DNA of 64,000 bases from Yinghuangia elevatio (GCF_040649515.1 NZ_JBEZFP010000020.1:25486-89485); one strand, 5' to 3'. Counted from the stretch's first letter, positions 17,353 to 26,807 are shown. Notes: generated by a model not told the origin, from the sequence alone. Made by a program: numbers and translations.

Positions 17353-18828
17353 CTAGGGCTTCCTGGTGACCAGGTGGAGGCGGAGGCACAGGGCGGCGGT
17401 GAGCAGGGCGAGGGCGGTGAGGACGGCCGCCACGGCGTAGGTGGCGTTTCGCCAGGCGTCCGGGTCGGGATGGTCGCCTGCCACCGCGAAGAGGGTCGAG
17501 CCGAGGATGGAGGCTCCGCTCGCCAGGCCGATTTGCAGCGCGGTGGACAGGACGCCGCCGGCGAGGCCGGCGCGGTCCACGGGGAGCGCGCCGAGGGTCA
17601 GGCCCAGCAGGGGAACGAGCACCATGCCCCATCCGACGCCTGCGAGGAAGAGCGGGAGGAGCAGTTCGGGGAGGGTGAGGCTCTCCTCGGTGACGCCTGC
17701 CACGGTGGCGAACGCGTCGGTGCCGAGCGCGAATACGAACGCGCCGACCACCAGGACCAGCGCGCCGTGACGTGCCACGAAGCGCTGGGCGAGAAGGGCG
17801 ACCAGCAGGAAACCGGTGGCGGCGACGGCCATGGCGAGGCCGGAGCGGATCGGCGTGAAGCCGTGACCGACCTGGAGGATCATCGCGAGGCTGAACATGA
17901 AGCCGCCGACGCACGTCCCGAAGACCAGGAGGGCCGAGAGCCCGAGCCGGGCGGCGGGGAGCCGCAGCAGGGACGGCGGGACCAAGGGCGTACGGCCGGA
18001 GCGTTCGGCGCGGGACTGCGTCGCGATGAAGAGCGCGGCCAAGGGGATCACGGCCGCGAGCGCGATCCAGGTCCAGACGGGCCAGTCCTCCGCGCGGCCG
18101 AGGGTGAGGGGGATCAGGAGCAGGGCGATCGTCGCGGCCAGGAACGTCGCGCCGCGTACGTCGATCGGCGCGGCGACCGGGGCCTTGGTCTCCGGGACCA
18201 CACGGCGGGCCAGGGCGAGGGCGAGGACGCCGACGGGGACGTTCACCAGGAAGAGCGGACGCCAGCCCGAGCCGAACAGGTCGGCGTGCAGCAGCAGTCC
18301 TCCGACGACCTGTCCGATGGCTCCGGCGGAGCCGACGACCAGGCCGAACACGCCGAGCGCCTTCTGCCGGTCGGCGCCCTCGAAGCCCGCCTGGATGGCG
18401 GCGAGGACCTGCGGGAACATCAGGGCCGCGGTCAGGCCTTGGAGTACCCGGAAGACGATGAGCGTTGTCACGTTCGGCGCAAGTCCGCACGCGGCCGACA
18501 TCACCGTGAAGGAGGCCATGCCGAGGAGGAACAGCCGACGCCGTCCGTAGCGGTCGCCGAGGCGGCCGCCGGCGACCAGGGTGCAGGCGTACGCGACGCC
18601 GTACCCGGACACCGTCAGTTCGAGCTGCGCCTCGCTCGCGCCCAGGTCGCGGCCCATGTCGGCGAGCGCGACGTTGACGATGAAGGCGTCCAGGACGGGG
18701 AGGAAGGCGCCGAGGAGCAGGATGGGGAGGGCCCGCCACCAGCGGGCCGCGTCGGGTCCGCCGGTCGCCGGCGCGACGGAGGGGGTGGCCGCCGCGCCGG
18801 CGGCCGAGGTCAGGGTGCTTTGTGGCAT
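17353..18828 (-). CDS. MFS transporter, DHA2 (14-helix drug:proton antiporter) type
   Basis: 491 residues from ATG 18828, after GGTGGGG. It has 14 predicted helices. Motif D1 is LPVLDAFIVNVALADMGRDLGAS, the GGRLGDRYGRRR loop is motif A, and GSAGAIGQVVGGLLL is the antiporter motif C. These define the EmrB/QacA-like efflux subfamily. It is divergent from an MmyB-type regulator gene, with 129 bases between the starts, so that regulator probably controls it. Inner-membrane efflux; the substrate cannot be read from the sequence. Confidence 0.92.
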   Translation of the reverse strand: MPQSTLTSAAGAAATPSVAPATGGPDAARWWRALPILLLGAFLPVLDAFIVNVALADMGRDLGASEAQLELTVSGYGVAYACTLVAGGRLGDRYGRRRLFLLGMASFTVMSAACGLAPNVTTLIVFRVLQGLTAALMFPQVLAAIQAGFEGADRQKALGVFGLVVGSAGAIGQVVGGLLLHADLFGSGWRPLFLVNVPVGVLALALARRVVPETKAPVAAPIDVRGATFLAATIALLLIPLTLGRAEDWPVWTWIALAAVIPLAALFIATQSRAERSGRTPLVPPSLLRLPAARLGLSALLVFGTCVGGFMFSLAMILQVGHGFTPIRSGLAMAVAATGFLLVALLAQRFVARHGALVLVVGAFVFALGTDAFATVAGVTEESLTLPELLLPLFLAGVGWGMVLVPLLGLTLGALPVDRAGLAGGVLSTALQIGLASGASILGSTLFAVAGDHPDPDAWRNATYAVAAVLTALALLTAALCLRLHLVTRKP

Positions 18829-18957
18829 GACCCCACCCTGCGGGTGCCGCCACACGGGTACCGAGAGCCTGCTGATGCTGGTACTGACCGAACCTGGATA
18901 GCCGGGGCGGCCCGGGTGAGGATGGTGCACATGGACGGGGAGAACGGAGACAGGAGT

Positions 18958-19953
18958 ATGGCGGACGTCGGTATCGGGGTGGGGGCGCTGGTCGGGGCGC
19001 GTGTGCCGTCCTCAGCCGCGCAGGTGGGCCGCGTACGCCTGTCGCGCGAGCAGAACGAGAAGCGTCGGCGCGAGCTCGGCGAGTTCGTCCGCTCGCGGCG
19101 CGAACGCACGTCGCCCGAGGCGGTCGGCCTGCCGCCCGGTCCGCGCCGCCGTACGCCCGGGCTGCGCCGCGAGGAGGTCGCGCTGCTCGCCGGTATCGGG
19201 GTGACCTGGTACACGTGGCTGGAGCAGGGCCGGCAGATCAACGTCTCGTCGCAGGTGCTGCTGTCGGTCGTGCGCGTGCTCGGCCTCGACGACGTCGAAC
19301 GCGCGCACGTCTTCCACCTCGCCGACGTCCCGGACCCCGAGCACATGGTCAGCGAGGCGCAGGTGTCCCCGGCGGTGCAGCTCGTGCTCGACCAGCTCAA
19401 CCCGTACCCGGCCTCGGTGATCGGCCCGCGCTGGACCATCCTGGCGGGCAACCGGGCGTACCGGGCGCTGGTCGGCGACTACCGCGACCTGCCGCCCTGC
19501 GCGCGGAACACGTTGTGGATGTTCTTCACCGACCCCGAGTGGCGCACGCTGGCCGCGGACTGGGCCGGTACGAGCAGGCAGCTGGTCGCCAAGCTGCGCG
19601 CCGCGGTGGCGGCGGACCCGGGCGATCCGGGGTGGGGGCCGATGGTCGACGCGCTCATCGCCGCGTCCCCGGAATTCCACGAGCTGTGGCGGCGGCAGGA
19701 GGTCGCCGGCATGGACAGCGCGGTCAAGTGCTACTACCACAGCGCCGTCGGGTCGCTCGACTTCGCCGTCACGCACATGGTGACCAGTGACGGCAGGGGC
19801 GCGCGCATGTCCGTCTACACGCCGCGCGACGACGAGACCCGCGAGCGGCTGGAGCGGCTGTCGGGGGTCACCCCGCGGCGGCTGACCTACGACGAGGACC
19901 ACTTCGTCCACGAGGCGGGGAGGACGGGCACACCGCTCGGTGTGCCGGCCTGA
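18958..19953 (+). CDS. XRE/MmyB-type transcriptional regulator
   Basis: 331 residues from ATG 18958 (GGAGA seven bases upstream; an alternative ATG lies at 18928). The N-terminal helix-turn-helix holds the family signature LGEFVRSRRERTSPEAVGLP, RRRTPGLRREEVALLAGIGVTWYTWLEQGR. The C-terminal PAS-like ligand domain (MLTR_LBD) runs from about 125, with NPYPASVIGPRWTILAGNRAYRALVG. Such regulators bind fatty-acid-like ligands and often lie beside SDR or efflux genes; here an efflux gene is divergent and an SDR follows in the same direction. Confidence 0.92.
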   Translation: MADVGIGVGALVGARVPSSAAQVGRVRLSREQNEKRRRELGEFVRSRRERTSPEAVGLPPGPRRRTPGLRREEVALLAGIGVTWYTWLEQGRQINVSSQVLLSVVRVLGLDDVERAHVFHLADVPDPEHMVSEAQVSPAVQLVLDQLNPYPASVIGPRWTILAGNRAYRALVGDYRDLPPCARNTLWMFFTDPEWRTLAADWAGTSRQLVAKLRAAVAADPGDPGWGPMVDALIAASPEFHELWRRQEVAGMDSAVKCYYHSAVGSLDFAVTHMVTSDGRGARMSVYTPRDDETRERLERLSGVTPRRLTYDEDHFVHEAGRTGTPLGVPA

Positions 19954-20049
19954 GCCTGCCCTTGACCATGTGAACGAAAACCGGTTTCCTCTCCCGGGAG
20001 GGTACGCGGCGACGGGGCGGCGCGCCCCGCGACGTGTGTGGAGGCGACC

Positions 20050-20961
20050 GTGACGCAGATCCGCTTCGACGGCCAGGCGGTCCTGGTGACCGGCGCGGGA
20101 CGCGGTCTCGGCCGCGAACACGCGCTCGCGTTCGCCGCGCGCGGTGCGAAGGTCGTGGTCAACGACGTCGCCGACGCCGAGGGCGGCGGCCCGGCGGACG
20201 CCGTCGTCGCGGAGATCACCGCCGCGGGCGGCGTGGCGGTGGCCGACACGCACAGCGTCGCCGACGAGCCGGACGGCGTCGTGGGCGCCGCGCTCGACGC
20301 GTACGGGCGCCTCGACGTGGTGGTGAACAACGCGGGCATCTCGCACGGCGGCATGTTCGACCAGATCCCGGCCGAGATGTTCGACAAGATGCTCGCGGTC
20401 CACCTGACCGGCACCGTCAACGTGACACGTGCCGCATGGCCCCACCTGAAGGCCGCGCGCGGGCGGGTCGTCAACACCACCTCGAACTCGATCTTCGGCA
20501 TCACCGGGACGAGCCACTACATCACGGCCAAGGGCGGCGTCCTCGGCCTGACGAAGTCACTGGCGATGGACGGCCGCGGCGACGGGATCCGGGTCAACGC
20601 GATCATGCCCGTCGCCTACACGCGGATGACCGCCGGCATCCCCGACCCGGTATTCCGCGGGTTCCTGGAGAAGAACTTCACGCCGGACAAGGTCGCCCCG
20701 TTCGTCGTCTGGCTGGGCAGCGAGGACGTGCCGGTCAGCGGCGAGATCTTCAGCGTGGGCGGCGGCCGGGCGGCGCGCATCGTGCTGGGCGTCGCGCCGG
20801 GCGCGCTCGCGGACACCCCCGAGGCGTACGCCGCACAGGCCGGGCAGCTCCTCGACCTCGACGGCGTGGTCTTCCCCGCGGACGCCACCCGCGAGGTGCT
20901 GTTCGCCGCCGCATCACTCGGCCTCGCGCAGGACGAATTGGAAGGCGCCTGGAAGCAGTAA
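20050..20961 (+). CDS. Short-chain dehydrogenase/reductase
   Basis: 303 residues from GTG 20050, picked because GGAGG lies six bases upstream; a GTG at 20038 is also in frame. The cofactor motif is TGAGRGLGREHALAFAARGAKVVVNDV (about 14-40), NNAGISHGG follows, the catalytic Ser is in NTTSNSIFG, and YITAK carries the YxxxK pair. The N-terminal sequence resembles the dehydrogenase part of multifunctional beta-oxidation enzyme type 2 (HSD17B4-like), with a C-terminal extension of about 50 residues. A 3-hydroxyacyl-CoA or steroid alcohol substrate is plausible but not shown. Confidence 0.9.
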   Translation: MTQIRFDGQAVLVTGAGRGLGREHALAFAARGAKVVVNDVADAEGGGPADAVVAEITAAGGVAVADTHSVADEPDGVVGAALDAYGRLDVVVNNAGISHGGMFDQIPAEMFDKMLAVHLTGTVNVTRAAWPHLKAARGRVVNTTSNSIFGITGTSHYITAKGGVLGLTKSLAMDGRGDGIRVNAIMPVAYTRMTAGIPDPVFRGFLEKNFTPDKVAPFVVWLGSEDVPVSGEIFSVGGGRAARIVLGVAPGALADTPEAYAAQAGQLLDLDGVVFPADATREVLFAAASLGLAQDELEGAWKQ

Positions 20962-20992
20962 CACGTCGGAGCGCCCGTCTAGGCTGGCCCGC

Positions 20993-21640
20993 ATGTCCGC
21001 ATTGTTCCCCCGGCAACGCCGCGAGGTCGCGCCGGGGGCGGTGCACGTGCCCGGCTGGCTCGACGCGGAGGAGCAGGCCGCGCTGCTCGCCGCCTGCCGC
21101 GCGTGGGCCCGGCCGCCTGCCGGACTGGAGACCGTCGTGCTGCCGTCGGGCGGCGTCATGTCCGTGCGGTCGGTGTCGCTGGGCTGGACCTGGCAGCCGT
21201 ACCGCTACGTGCGCGTGACGCGCGACGGAACACCGGTCAAGCCGTTCCCGGACTGGCTGGGCACGATCGGGCGCCGCGCGGTCGCCGAGGCGTACGGCGC
21301 GGGCCCAGGGCCGGACTTCGCTCCCGACCTGGCCCTCGTCAACTTCTACGACGACCGGGCCCGCATGGGCCTGCACCAGGACCGGTACGAGGCGGGCGAC
21401 GAGCCCGTGGTGTCCCTCAGCCTCGGCGACACCTGCGTCTTCAGACTCGGGAACACCGAGACGCGGACCCGTCCGTGGACCGACGTCGAACTGGAGTCCG
21501 GCGACCTGTTCGTGTTCGGCGGCCCGTCGCGCTTCGCCTTCCACGGTGTGCCGAAGACGTACCCGGGGACCGGGCCCGCCGAACTCGGCCTGCGGGGACG
21601 CCTCAACGTCACCATCCGAGTATCCGGCCTTGCCGCATAG
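20993..21640 (+). CDS. AlkB-like 2-oxoglutarate/Fe(II) dioxygenase
   Basis: 215 residues from ATG 20993. Iron ligands are recognisable as HQDRYE (H-x-D) and the distal His in AFHGVPKTY; the oxoglutarate arginine lies in GRLNVTIRVSG. The substrate-side segment LALVNFYDDRARMGLHQD matches AlkB demethylases (NYY-like N-F-Y). Probable function: oxidative removal of N-methyl adducts such as 1-methyladenine from DNA or RNA. It is a complete domain, 31 bases after the SDR, with its own probable start. Confidence 0.92.
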   Translation: MSALFPRQRREVAPGAVHVPGWLDAEEQAALLAACRAWARPPAGLETVVLPSGGVMSVRSVSLGWTWQPYRYVRVTRDGTPVKPFPDWLGTIGRRAVAEAYGAGPGPDFAPDLALVNFYDDRARMGLHQDRYEAGDEPVVSLSLGDTCVFRLGNTETRTRPWTDVELESGDLFVFGGPSRFAFHGVPKTYPGTGPAELGLRGRLNVTIRVSGLAA

Positions 21641-21721
21641 GGGAGTTGCACAGCGCACGCGGCGGCCAATCTGAGTAGGCGTACTCAGGAATTCCGCTTC
21701 GCCCGGCGCCACCATGCCTCT

Positions 21722-22012
21722 ATGACAACGCCCTTGCAGCCCCGCAACACCGCGATGTTCTACTTCCAGGCCTGGATCTCGTTCGCCACGGCGATGACCG
21801 CCATGGGGATCGGGATCGCCTACCTGCCCGTCTCCGCGTGGGTGCGCGGATTCATCGGCCTCGGCGCGCTCTTCCTGGTGACATCGTCCTTCACGCTCGC
21901 CAAGGTCATCCGCGACCGGCAGGAGACCGAGACCATGGTCAACCGCGTCGACCAGGCCCGCCTGGAGAAGCTGCTGTCCGACCACGACGTGTTCCGGCCC
22001 GAGACGGTGTGA
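21722..22012 (+). CDS. YiaA/YiaB-family inner-membrane protein
   Basis: 96 residues from ATG 21722. Two hydrophobic helices (YFQAWISFATAMTAMGIGIAYL and the GLGALFLVTSSFTLAKV segment) define the YiaAB two-helix domain, followed by a charged tail (RDRQETETMVNRVDQARLEKLL). Function of the family is unknown. Confidence 0.88.
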   Translation: MTTPLQPRNTAMFYFQAWISFATAMTAMGIGIAYLPVSAWVRGFIGLGALFLVTSSFTLAKVIRDRQETETMVNRVDQARLEKLLSDHDVFRPETV

Positions 22013-22088
22013 CCCGGTGGGCCGCGCGGCTCGGTGGCGGCACCAAATGCGGGAGCGCTCTCCCGGACCACCCAGTAGGGTCCTCGGC

Positions 22089-22556
22089 ATGACCAACGCG
22101 CTCGACCGCGTCGTCGCGGACCTCGCCCGGCACGGCGTCACCGGCGCCGTACGCGAACTGCCCGACGACGTGCCCACCGCCGCCGCGGCCGCCGCGCACC
22201 TGGGGTGCGACGTCGGCGCGATCGCCAACAGCCTGATCTTCGACGCGGACGGCGCGCCGCTCCTCGTCCTGACCAGCGGCGCCCACCGCGTCGACACCAA
22301 GCGCGTCGCGGCCCTGGTCGGAGCGGCCAAAGTGCGGCGCGCCGACGCCGACTTCGTGTACGCAGCCACCGGTCAGCGCATCGGCGGCGTCGCCCCGGTC
22401 GGCCACCCCGCGCCGGTACGCACCGTCGTCGACACCTGGCTCGGCAAGCACGACCAGGTCTGGGCGGCCGGCGGCCTCGCGCACACGGTCTTCCCCACGA
22501 CGATGGAGGAACTCGCCCGTATCACGGGCGGGACGGTCGCCGACGTCGGCGACTGA
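22089..22556 (+). CDS. YbaK/ProX-type aminoacyl-tRNA deacylase
   Basis: 155 residues from ATG 22089. The YbaK fold is seen in AAAHLGCDVGAIANSLIFDADGAPLLVLTSG, then the Lys-containing DTKRVAALVG, and GQRIGGVAPVGHPAPVRTVVDTWLGKHDQVWAAGG. The conserved GGVxPxG loop and lysine are those used by trans-editing deacylases that hydrolyse mischarged Cys- or Ala-tRNA(Pro). It converges on the acyl-CoA ligase gene. Confidence 0.9.
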   Translation: MTNALDRVVADLARHGVTGAVRELPDDVPTAAAAAAHLGCDVGAIANSLIFDADGAPLLVLTSGAHRVDTKRVAALVGAAKVRRADADFVYAATGQRIGGVAPVGHPAPVRTVVDTWLGKHDQVWAAGGLAHTVFPTTMEELARITGGTVADVGD

Positions 22557-22639
22557 ACGCCGGTCCGGCGACCGTCCGCCGCGCGTCCCCGGGTGTCTCC
22601 TCGTGTCCGAGCGCACCCGGGCGGGGTCCGGTGCGGCGC

Positions 22640-24178
22640 TCAGCCGGCCGTCTCGTACCTCGCCTTCACCACGCGCTTGAGCAGCTTGCCGGTCGGCGTA
22701 CGCGGCAGCTCCGCCACGAAGTCCACGCTGCGCGGCGCCTTGTAGTGCGCGATGCGCTCGCGTACGAAGTCGATGAGCTCGCGCTCGAGTCCGGGTCCCG
22801 TCTCGACCCCGGACGCGGCCTGCACGACCGCCTTGACCTGCTCGCCGAGGTCCTCGTCCGGCAGACCGATCACCGCGACGTCGTCGACCTTGGGATGCAG
22901 CGCGAGCGCGTCCTCGACCTCCTGCGGGTAGATGTTCACCCCACCGGAGATGATCATGTACGCCTTGCGGTCGGTGAGGAACAGGAAGCCGTCCTCGTCG
23001 ACGTAGCCGACATCGCCGGTCGTGGACCACGTCTCGTGCACGGGGTGCTGCGCCTCACGCGTCTTGTTCTCGTCGCCGTGGTACCGGAACGGCACCTCCT
23101 CGCGCTCGAAGTACACGGTGCCCACCGAGCGCGGCGGCAGTTCGGTGCCCTCGTCGTCGCAGATCCGGATGACGCCGAGGGCCGCGCGCCCGACCGACCC
23201 CGGCTTATCGAGCCACTGCGCCGAGTCGATGAGGGTCACGCCGTTGGCCTCGGTGGCGGCGTAGTACTCGTACAGGATGGGCCCCCACCACTCGATCATC
23301 GCGCGCTTCACCTCCACCGGGCACGGCGCCGCCGCGTGGATGGCCACCTTGAGGGAGGTCAGGTCGTAGCGCCCGCGGACCTCCTCCGGGAGCTTGAGAG
23401 CACGGACGAACATCGTCGGCACCCACTGGCTGTGCGTGATGCCGTGCTCCTCGACGGCCCGGAGCGCCGCCTCGGGGTCGAAGCGCTCCATGATGACCGC
23501 GGTGCCTCCGGTGCGGTGCACGAGGCTGATGAACCGCAGCGGCGCCGCGTGGTAGACGGGCGCGGGCGACAGGTAGACCGTGTCCTCGTCGAAACCGTAG
23601 ATCGCGGCGAATACGGCGACGAGCGTGTCGCCCTCCTCGTTGATCCGGCGGTCCGGCAGCGGGGCACGAACTCCCTTTGGACGACCGGTCGTTCCCGACG
23701 AGTACAGCATGTCCGCACCGGCGGGCTCGTCGTCGAGCGGGTCCGCCGAGACGCCCTTGAGGGCCTCCTCGTAGTCGCCGTGCCCGACCACCGGGCCGTC
23801 GAACGCGAGCCGGACCTCGACGCCCGGCGTCGGTGCGACGACCGCCTCCGCGAGGCGGCCTACCGCGGCGGACACGATCAGCGCGCGGGCCCCGCAGTCG
23901 TTGACGATGTACGCGATCTCGTCGGCCGACAGGTGGTGGTTGACCGCCGTCACATACAGCCCGGAGCGCAGTGCCGCCCAGTACACCTCCAAGGCGTGCA
24001 GGTTGTTGTCGGACAGCAGGGCGATGCCGTCGCCCCGGCGCAGCCCGGCCTCGTGCAGCAGGCGGGCCAGGCGCGTGGAGTTCTCGTCGAGTTCGCGGTA
24101 CGTGAGCGTGCGGCCGGAACCGCTCATGATCACGGCGGGCTTGTCGGGCGTCGTGCGGGCGTACGTTCCGGGGTACAT
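22640..24178 (-). CDS. Acyl-CoA synthetase (FadD-like, ANL superfamily)
   Basis: 512 residues from ATG 24178 with GAGGAG seven bases upstream. The AMP/ATP loop is YSSGTTGRPKGV (about 160-172). YEYYAATEANG, TGDVGYVDEDGFLFLTDR and the C-terminal lysine motif PRTPTGKLLKR complete the adenylation enzyme. It activates a carboxylic acid to its CoA thioester by way of an acyl-AMP. A match to the 14-bp palindrome seen at the leucine locus lies at 24219-24232, upstream of the start, which suggests shared TetR control. Confidence 0.93.
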   Translation of the reverse strand: MYPGTYARTTPDKPAVIMSGSGRTLTYRELDENSTRLARLLHEAGLRRGDGIALLSDNNLHALEVYWAALRSGLYVTAVNHHLSADEIAYIVNDCGARALIVSAAVGRLAEAVVAPTPGVEVRLAFDGPVVGHGDYEEALKGVSADPLDDEPAGADMLYSSGTTGRPKGVRAPLPDRRINEEGDTLVAVFAAIYGFDEDTVYLSPAPVYHAAPLRFISLVHRTGGTAVIMERFDPEAALRAVEEHGITHSQWVPTMFVRALKLPEEVRGRYDLTSLKVAIHAAAPCPVEVKRAMIEWWGPILYEYYAATEANGVTLIDSAQWLDKPGSVGRAALGVIRICDDEGTELPPRSVGTVYFEREEVPFRYHGDENKTREAQHPVHETWSTTGDVGYVDEDGFLFLTDRKAYMIISGGVNIYPQEVEDALALHPKVDDVAVIGLPDEDLGEQVKAVVQAASGVETGPGLERELIDFVRERIAHYKAPRSVDFVAELPRTPTGKLLKRVVKARYETAG

Positions 24179-24218
24179 CGGACTCCTCGCCGTCGCAGGG
24201 GCAGACGAGGAGACCGTA

Positions 24219-24232
24219 CTAGCGCTCGCTCA
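24219..24232. promoter_or_regulatory. Predicted TetR operator, site C
   Basis: CTAGCGCTCGCTCA fits the palindromic consensus YKARCGNNCGYTMR and is 41 bases upstream of the acyl-CoA ligase start codon. It closely resembles site B at the leucine operon (11 of 13 positions in the overlapping core). Confidence 0.5.
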
Positions 24233-24360
24233 TGACAAACAGAGGTCGGACGGCGATCGTTTGCGGTCGTACGACCGGGTCGGAAACTGAGGCGGCGTAC
24301 CCACACTTTGCGGGTACGGGTACTCATGTCCCGCAGCCACCCGCGGAGTTCACTGGCAGC

Positions 24361-24732
24361 ATGCCTCTACCAGCCGCACCTCCCGTGGCCACGCAGATGC
24401 AGCGCCGACCCAGGCGCCTGTGGGCGCTGGCCCCGATCCTGACCACCGTCTTGGCCGTGCCCGCCTCAGTCCTCCTGCTCATCATGTTCGGACTCTCGGC
24501 CATGGCCTTTGACTCCTGCGAACCTCCCACGGAGACGACGTGCCCGGCGGCGACCGCCGCCATCGAACGGGCGGTCGAGTTCGCGCTGCTGACGCTCCTG
24601 CCGCTGATCCTGGTGTGGGTATGGCCGCGAAGCGCGCGCTTCAACACCGTCCGCTGGATTATGGCGGCGGCCTACGTCGCCGTGGTCATGACCGCCGTCA
24701 TGATGTTCGTCAACATCCCCGCGGGCCGCTGA
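24361..24732 (+). CDS. Small membrane protein of unknown function
   Basis: 123 residues from ATG 24361; upstream in-frame starts exist but the N-terminal extension is not hydrophobic. Three hydrophobic segments are visible: APILTTVLAVPASVLLLIMFG, ALLTLLPLILVWVWP and WIMAAAYVAVVMTAVMMFV. The loop after the first contains two cysteines (DSCEPPTETTC) that could form an external disulfide. No family recognised. Confidence 0.7.
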   Translation: MPLPAAPPVATQMQRRPRRLWALAPILTTVLAVPASVLLLIMFGLSAMAFDSCEPPTETTCPAATAAIERAVEFALLTLLPLILVWVWPRSARFNTVRWIMAAAYVAVVMTAVMMFVNIPAGR

Positions 24733-24766
24733 GCCGACGCTCAATTCCCTTGCGTCGCCCAGCTCT

Positions 24767-25495
24767 TCAGATCACGGGAAGCTCCGGCGGCACGATGACC
24801 CGGTCACACGCGTCCCGCGACGGCTTGACCCACTCGCCGTTCGCGCGGTCGCTGCGCTCCACCCAGTCCCGGGCCGCCGGTTCGTCCCGCCCGCCGGCGA
24901 GCTGGCGGTCGACGAGACGGGCCTCGCGTACGTCGTCCGGCGCCTCGACGTACCAGAGCACGTCGATGTGTTCGCGGGCGGCACGCCACCCCGGGGCGTC
25001 CGCGGCAAGGTAGTTGCCCTCGGTGACGACGAGCCGGGCGGTGGGCGGCACGCGGTGCCGGGCGGCCACCGGCTCGTGCAGCGTGCGGTCGTAGTCGGGG
25101 ACGTACACGTCGTGGTCGCGCTCGGCGGCCAGGCGCGCGAGCAGAGCCGCGTAGCCCCACGCGTCGAAGGTGTCCGGTGCGCCCTTGCGGTCGAGGCGCC
25201 CGACGCGTTCCAACTGCGCGTTGGAGAGGTGGAAACCGTCGAGCGGAACGTACGCCGCCACGCCCGCGCCCAGCCGCCGCCCGACCTCCCGCGCCAGGTG
25301 TACGGCGAGCGTCGACTTGCCGGCCCCGGGCGGCCCGGCGAGCCCGAGCACCGTCCGGCGGCCGTCCGCGGCATCCGGGACCAGCACCAGGACGTCCGCC
25401 ACGAGGGCGGCGAGCGTAGGCACGGGCGCGTGGCGGCCGTCGGGAGCGTCGCGGTGGGACGCCGGTGCCCGGCGCGGGGCGGGGTCGGTGCTCAT
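24767..25495 (-). CDS. P-loop nucleoside/sugar kinase-like protein (PanK/uridine kinase superfamily)
   Basis: 242 residues from ATG 25495. The intact Walker A is GPPGAGKST (about 54-62). VPLDGFHLSN, APDTFDAWGY, YVPDYDRTLHEPV and VVTEGNYLAAD match the YggC/FrcK-like branch of the pantothenate/uridine kinase superfamily. It phosphorylates a small alcohol such as a sugar or nucleoside; which one is not clear. Unlike the kinase-like protein at 5.6-6.3 kb, all catalytic motifs are present. Confidence 0.88.
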   Translation of the reverse strand: MSTDPAPRRAPASHRDAPDGRHAPVPTLAALVADVLVLVPDAADGRRTVLGLAGPPGAGKSTLAVHLAREVGRRLGAGVAAYVPLDGFHLSNAQLERVGRLDRKGAPDTFDAWGYAALLARLAAERDHDVYVPDYDRTLHEPVAARHRVPPTARLVVTEGNYLAADAPGWRAAREHIDVLWYVEAPDDVREARLVDRQLAGGRDEPAARDWVERSDRANGEWVKPSRDACDRVIVPPELPVI

Positions 25496-25611
25496 AGGTC
25501 GGCAGGATGCCATCCGCCCGGGCGGTGATGCGGCACCGCCCCGGACGCCCGCGCACGGCGCGGCATCCGGGGCGGCGCGGGTCGCACGCGACCGGCGGTC
25601 CGGCAAGCGGA

Positions 25612-26265
25612 TCAGACCGGCGGGGCGATCTTCGTGACGGCCGCGGTCAGCACGTTCACGATGTCCGTGGCCAGCGCGGTCAGGGCGGTCTTCACCCCGT
25701 CGAGGTTCGGCGGGACCTTGGTCGCCGCGGCGACCAGCGCCTCGGCGTTCTTCTTGAGGCTCGCGAGCGCGTCCTCCAGGCTCACGGCCGGCACCGGAAG
25801 GGCCTTGCCGGTGCCCGCCTGCACGGCACCGGGCAGCACGCCGCCGGTGTTCGGGACGACGCCGCCGGTGTCGGGCGCCACTGTGCCGGTGTTCGGGACG
25901 ACGCTTCCTGTGTCGGGTACGACGCTTCCGGTATCCGGCACGACCGGCGGCACGGCTCCGCCGCCGAGCGACTTGAGGAGCTTGTCGACCTGGGTGGTGA
26001 GCAGTTCGAGGCGGTCACCCAGGACGTCGGCGTCCGGCTTCTCGGCCGACGCCGCCGAGGTCAGCCCGGACACGGTCTTGAGCACCGCACCCAGGTCGCC
26101 GACCTGGCCGATCAGCTGCGTGGGATCCGGCGCCGCGGGGACCGCCGGGGCGACACGGGTCTGCGGGCGGTCGTCGACGAATGCCGTTGCGGCACCCGCG
26201 CCGACGCCCACCGCGGACACGCTGAGGGCGGTGGCCAGGGCGACGGAAGTCCACTTGCTGCGCAT
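25612..26265 (-). CDS. Secreted helical protein with VVPDTG repeats
   Basis: 217 residues from ATG 26265. The N-terminus (MRSKWTSVALATALSVSAVG) is a Sec signal peptide ending near GAGAATA. Two helical Ala/Leu-rich regions flank a central repeat of seven-residue units, VVPDTGS / VVPNTGG, encoded by 21-bp tandem repeats around 25850-25945. There is no catalytic motif and no sortase or lipobox signal. It may be a cell-wall-associated linker protein. Function unknown. Confidence 0.72.
   Translation of the reverse strand: MRSKWTSVALATALSVSAVGVGAGAATAFVDDRPQTRVAPAVPAAPDPTQLIGQVGDLGAVLKTVSGLTSAASAEKPDADVLGDRLELLTTQVDKLLKSLGGGAVPPVVPDTGSVVPDTGSVVPNTGTVAPDTGGVVPNTGGVLPGAVQAGTGKALPVPAVSLEDALASLKKNAEALVAAATKVPPNLDGVKTALTALATDIVNVLTAAVTKIAPPV
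25850..25945 (-). repeat. 21-bp tandem repeat encoding VVP(D/N)TG(S/G)
   Basis: Five degenerate 21-bp units inside the secreted protein gene, in frame, alternate Asp and Asn in the PDTG/PNTG turn. Confidence 0.75.
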
Positions 26266-26807
26266 GACGAAGGGGTCCTTTCGGAGGGGGTGGGGGGTTT
26301 CGGAATGGGGCCGACCGGCCTCAACCCACCCTTGACCGCGATTCACCCGGGCTGCCACCGCGAATAGCCCGATCGAGTCTCCGACTGGCGCGGATGGCCC
26401 AACGACACTCGGCCGGCGAACGATTGTGATCGAGAGTGGCGTGCGCCGAAGGGATGATGGGTGATCTTTGCGAGGTTGACTGATCGAATGTGATCGATAT
26501 CAGGCCCTTGCTGTTCCCTCTCACAACGCGCGTGCATCGCCGCGGCCGCTGTGGGGCAAGATGCCACCGGCAATCGCCTGCGGCCACTTCGGTCCGTCGT
26601 GCGCCGGGCAGTGGACGCCAACTGGTCGCGTACGCGCACCTGGTGGCCTCTCTGCTCGGTTGGCGGGACCGCAGGCGGCAGGATGGCAGGGCGGCAACGT
26701 AGCGCATGTCCGGGAGGCTTCGTCCGATACGCGCAGGTGCGGACGAGTTCACCGCGCGGCGAGGAAGTCGTCACGGTGCCGATGCCGGCGTGACGTACCG
26801 TTAGCTG
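26266..26807. other. Intergenic region, no convincing gene
   Basis: 540 bases between the divergent secreted repeat protein and the HD-domain gene. GC is lower than in its surroundings near 26460-26515, where TTGACTGATCGAATG is followed by a second TGATCGA. The direct repeat TGATCGA (26481-26487 and 26491-26497) may be a regulator site. No RNA gene or conserved frame was found. Confidence 0.45.

Noticed and set aside
26360..26800. Small genes or RNA in the gap before the HD-domain gene
   Set aside because: No conserved frame, tRNA fold or terminator was visible; short frames have poor codon bias and no ribosome site.
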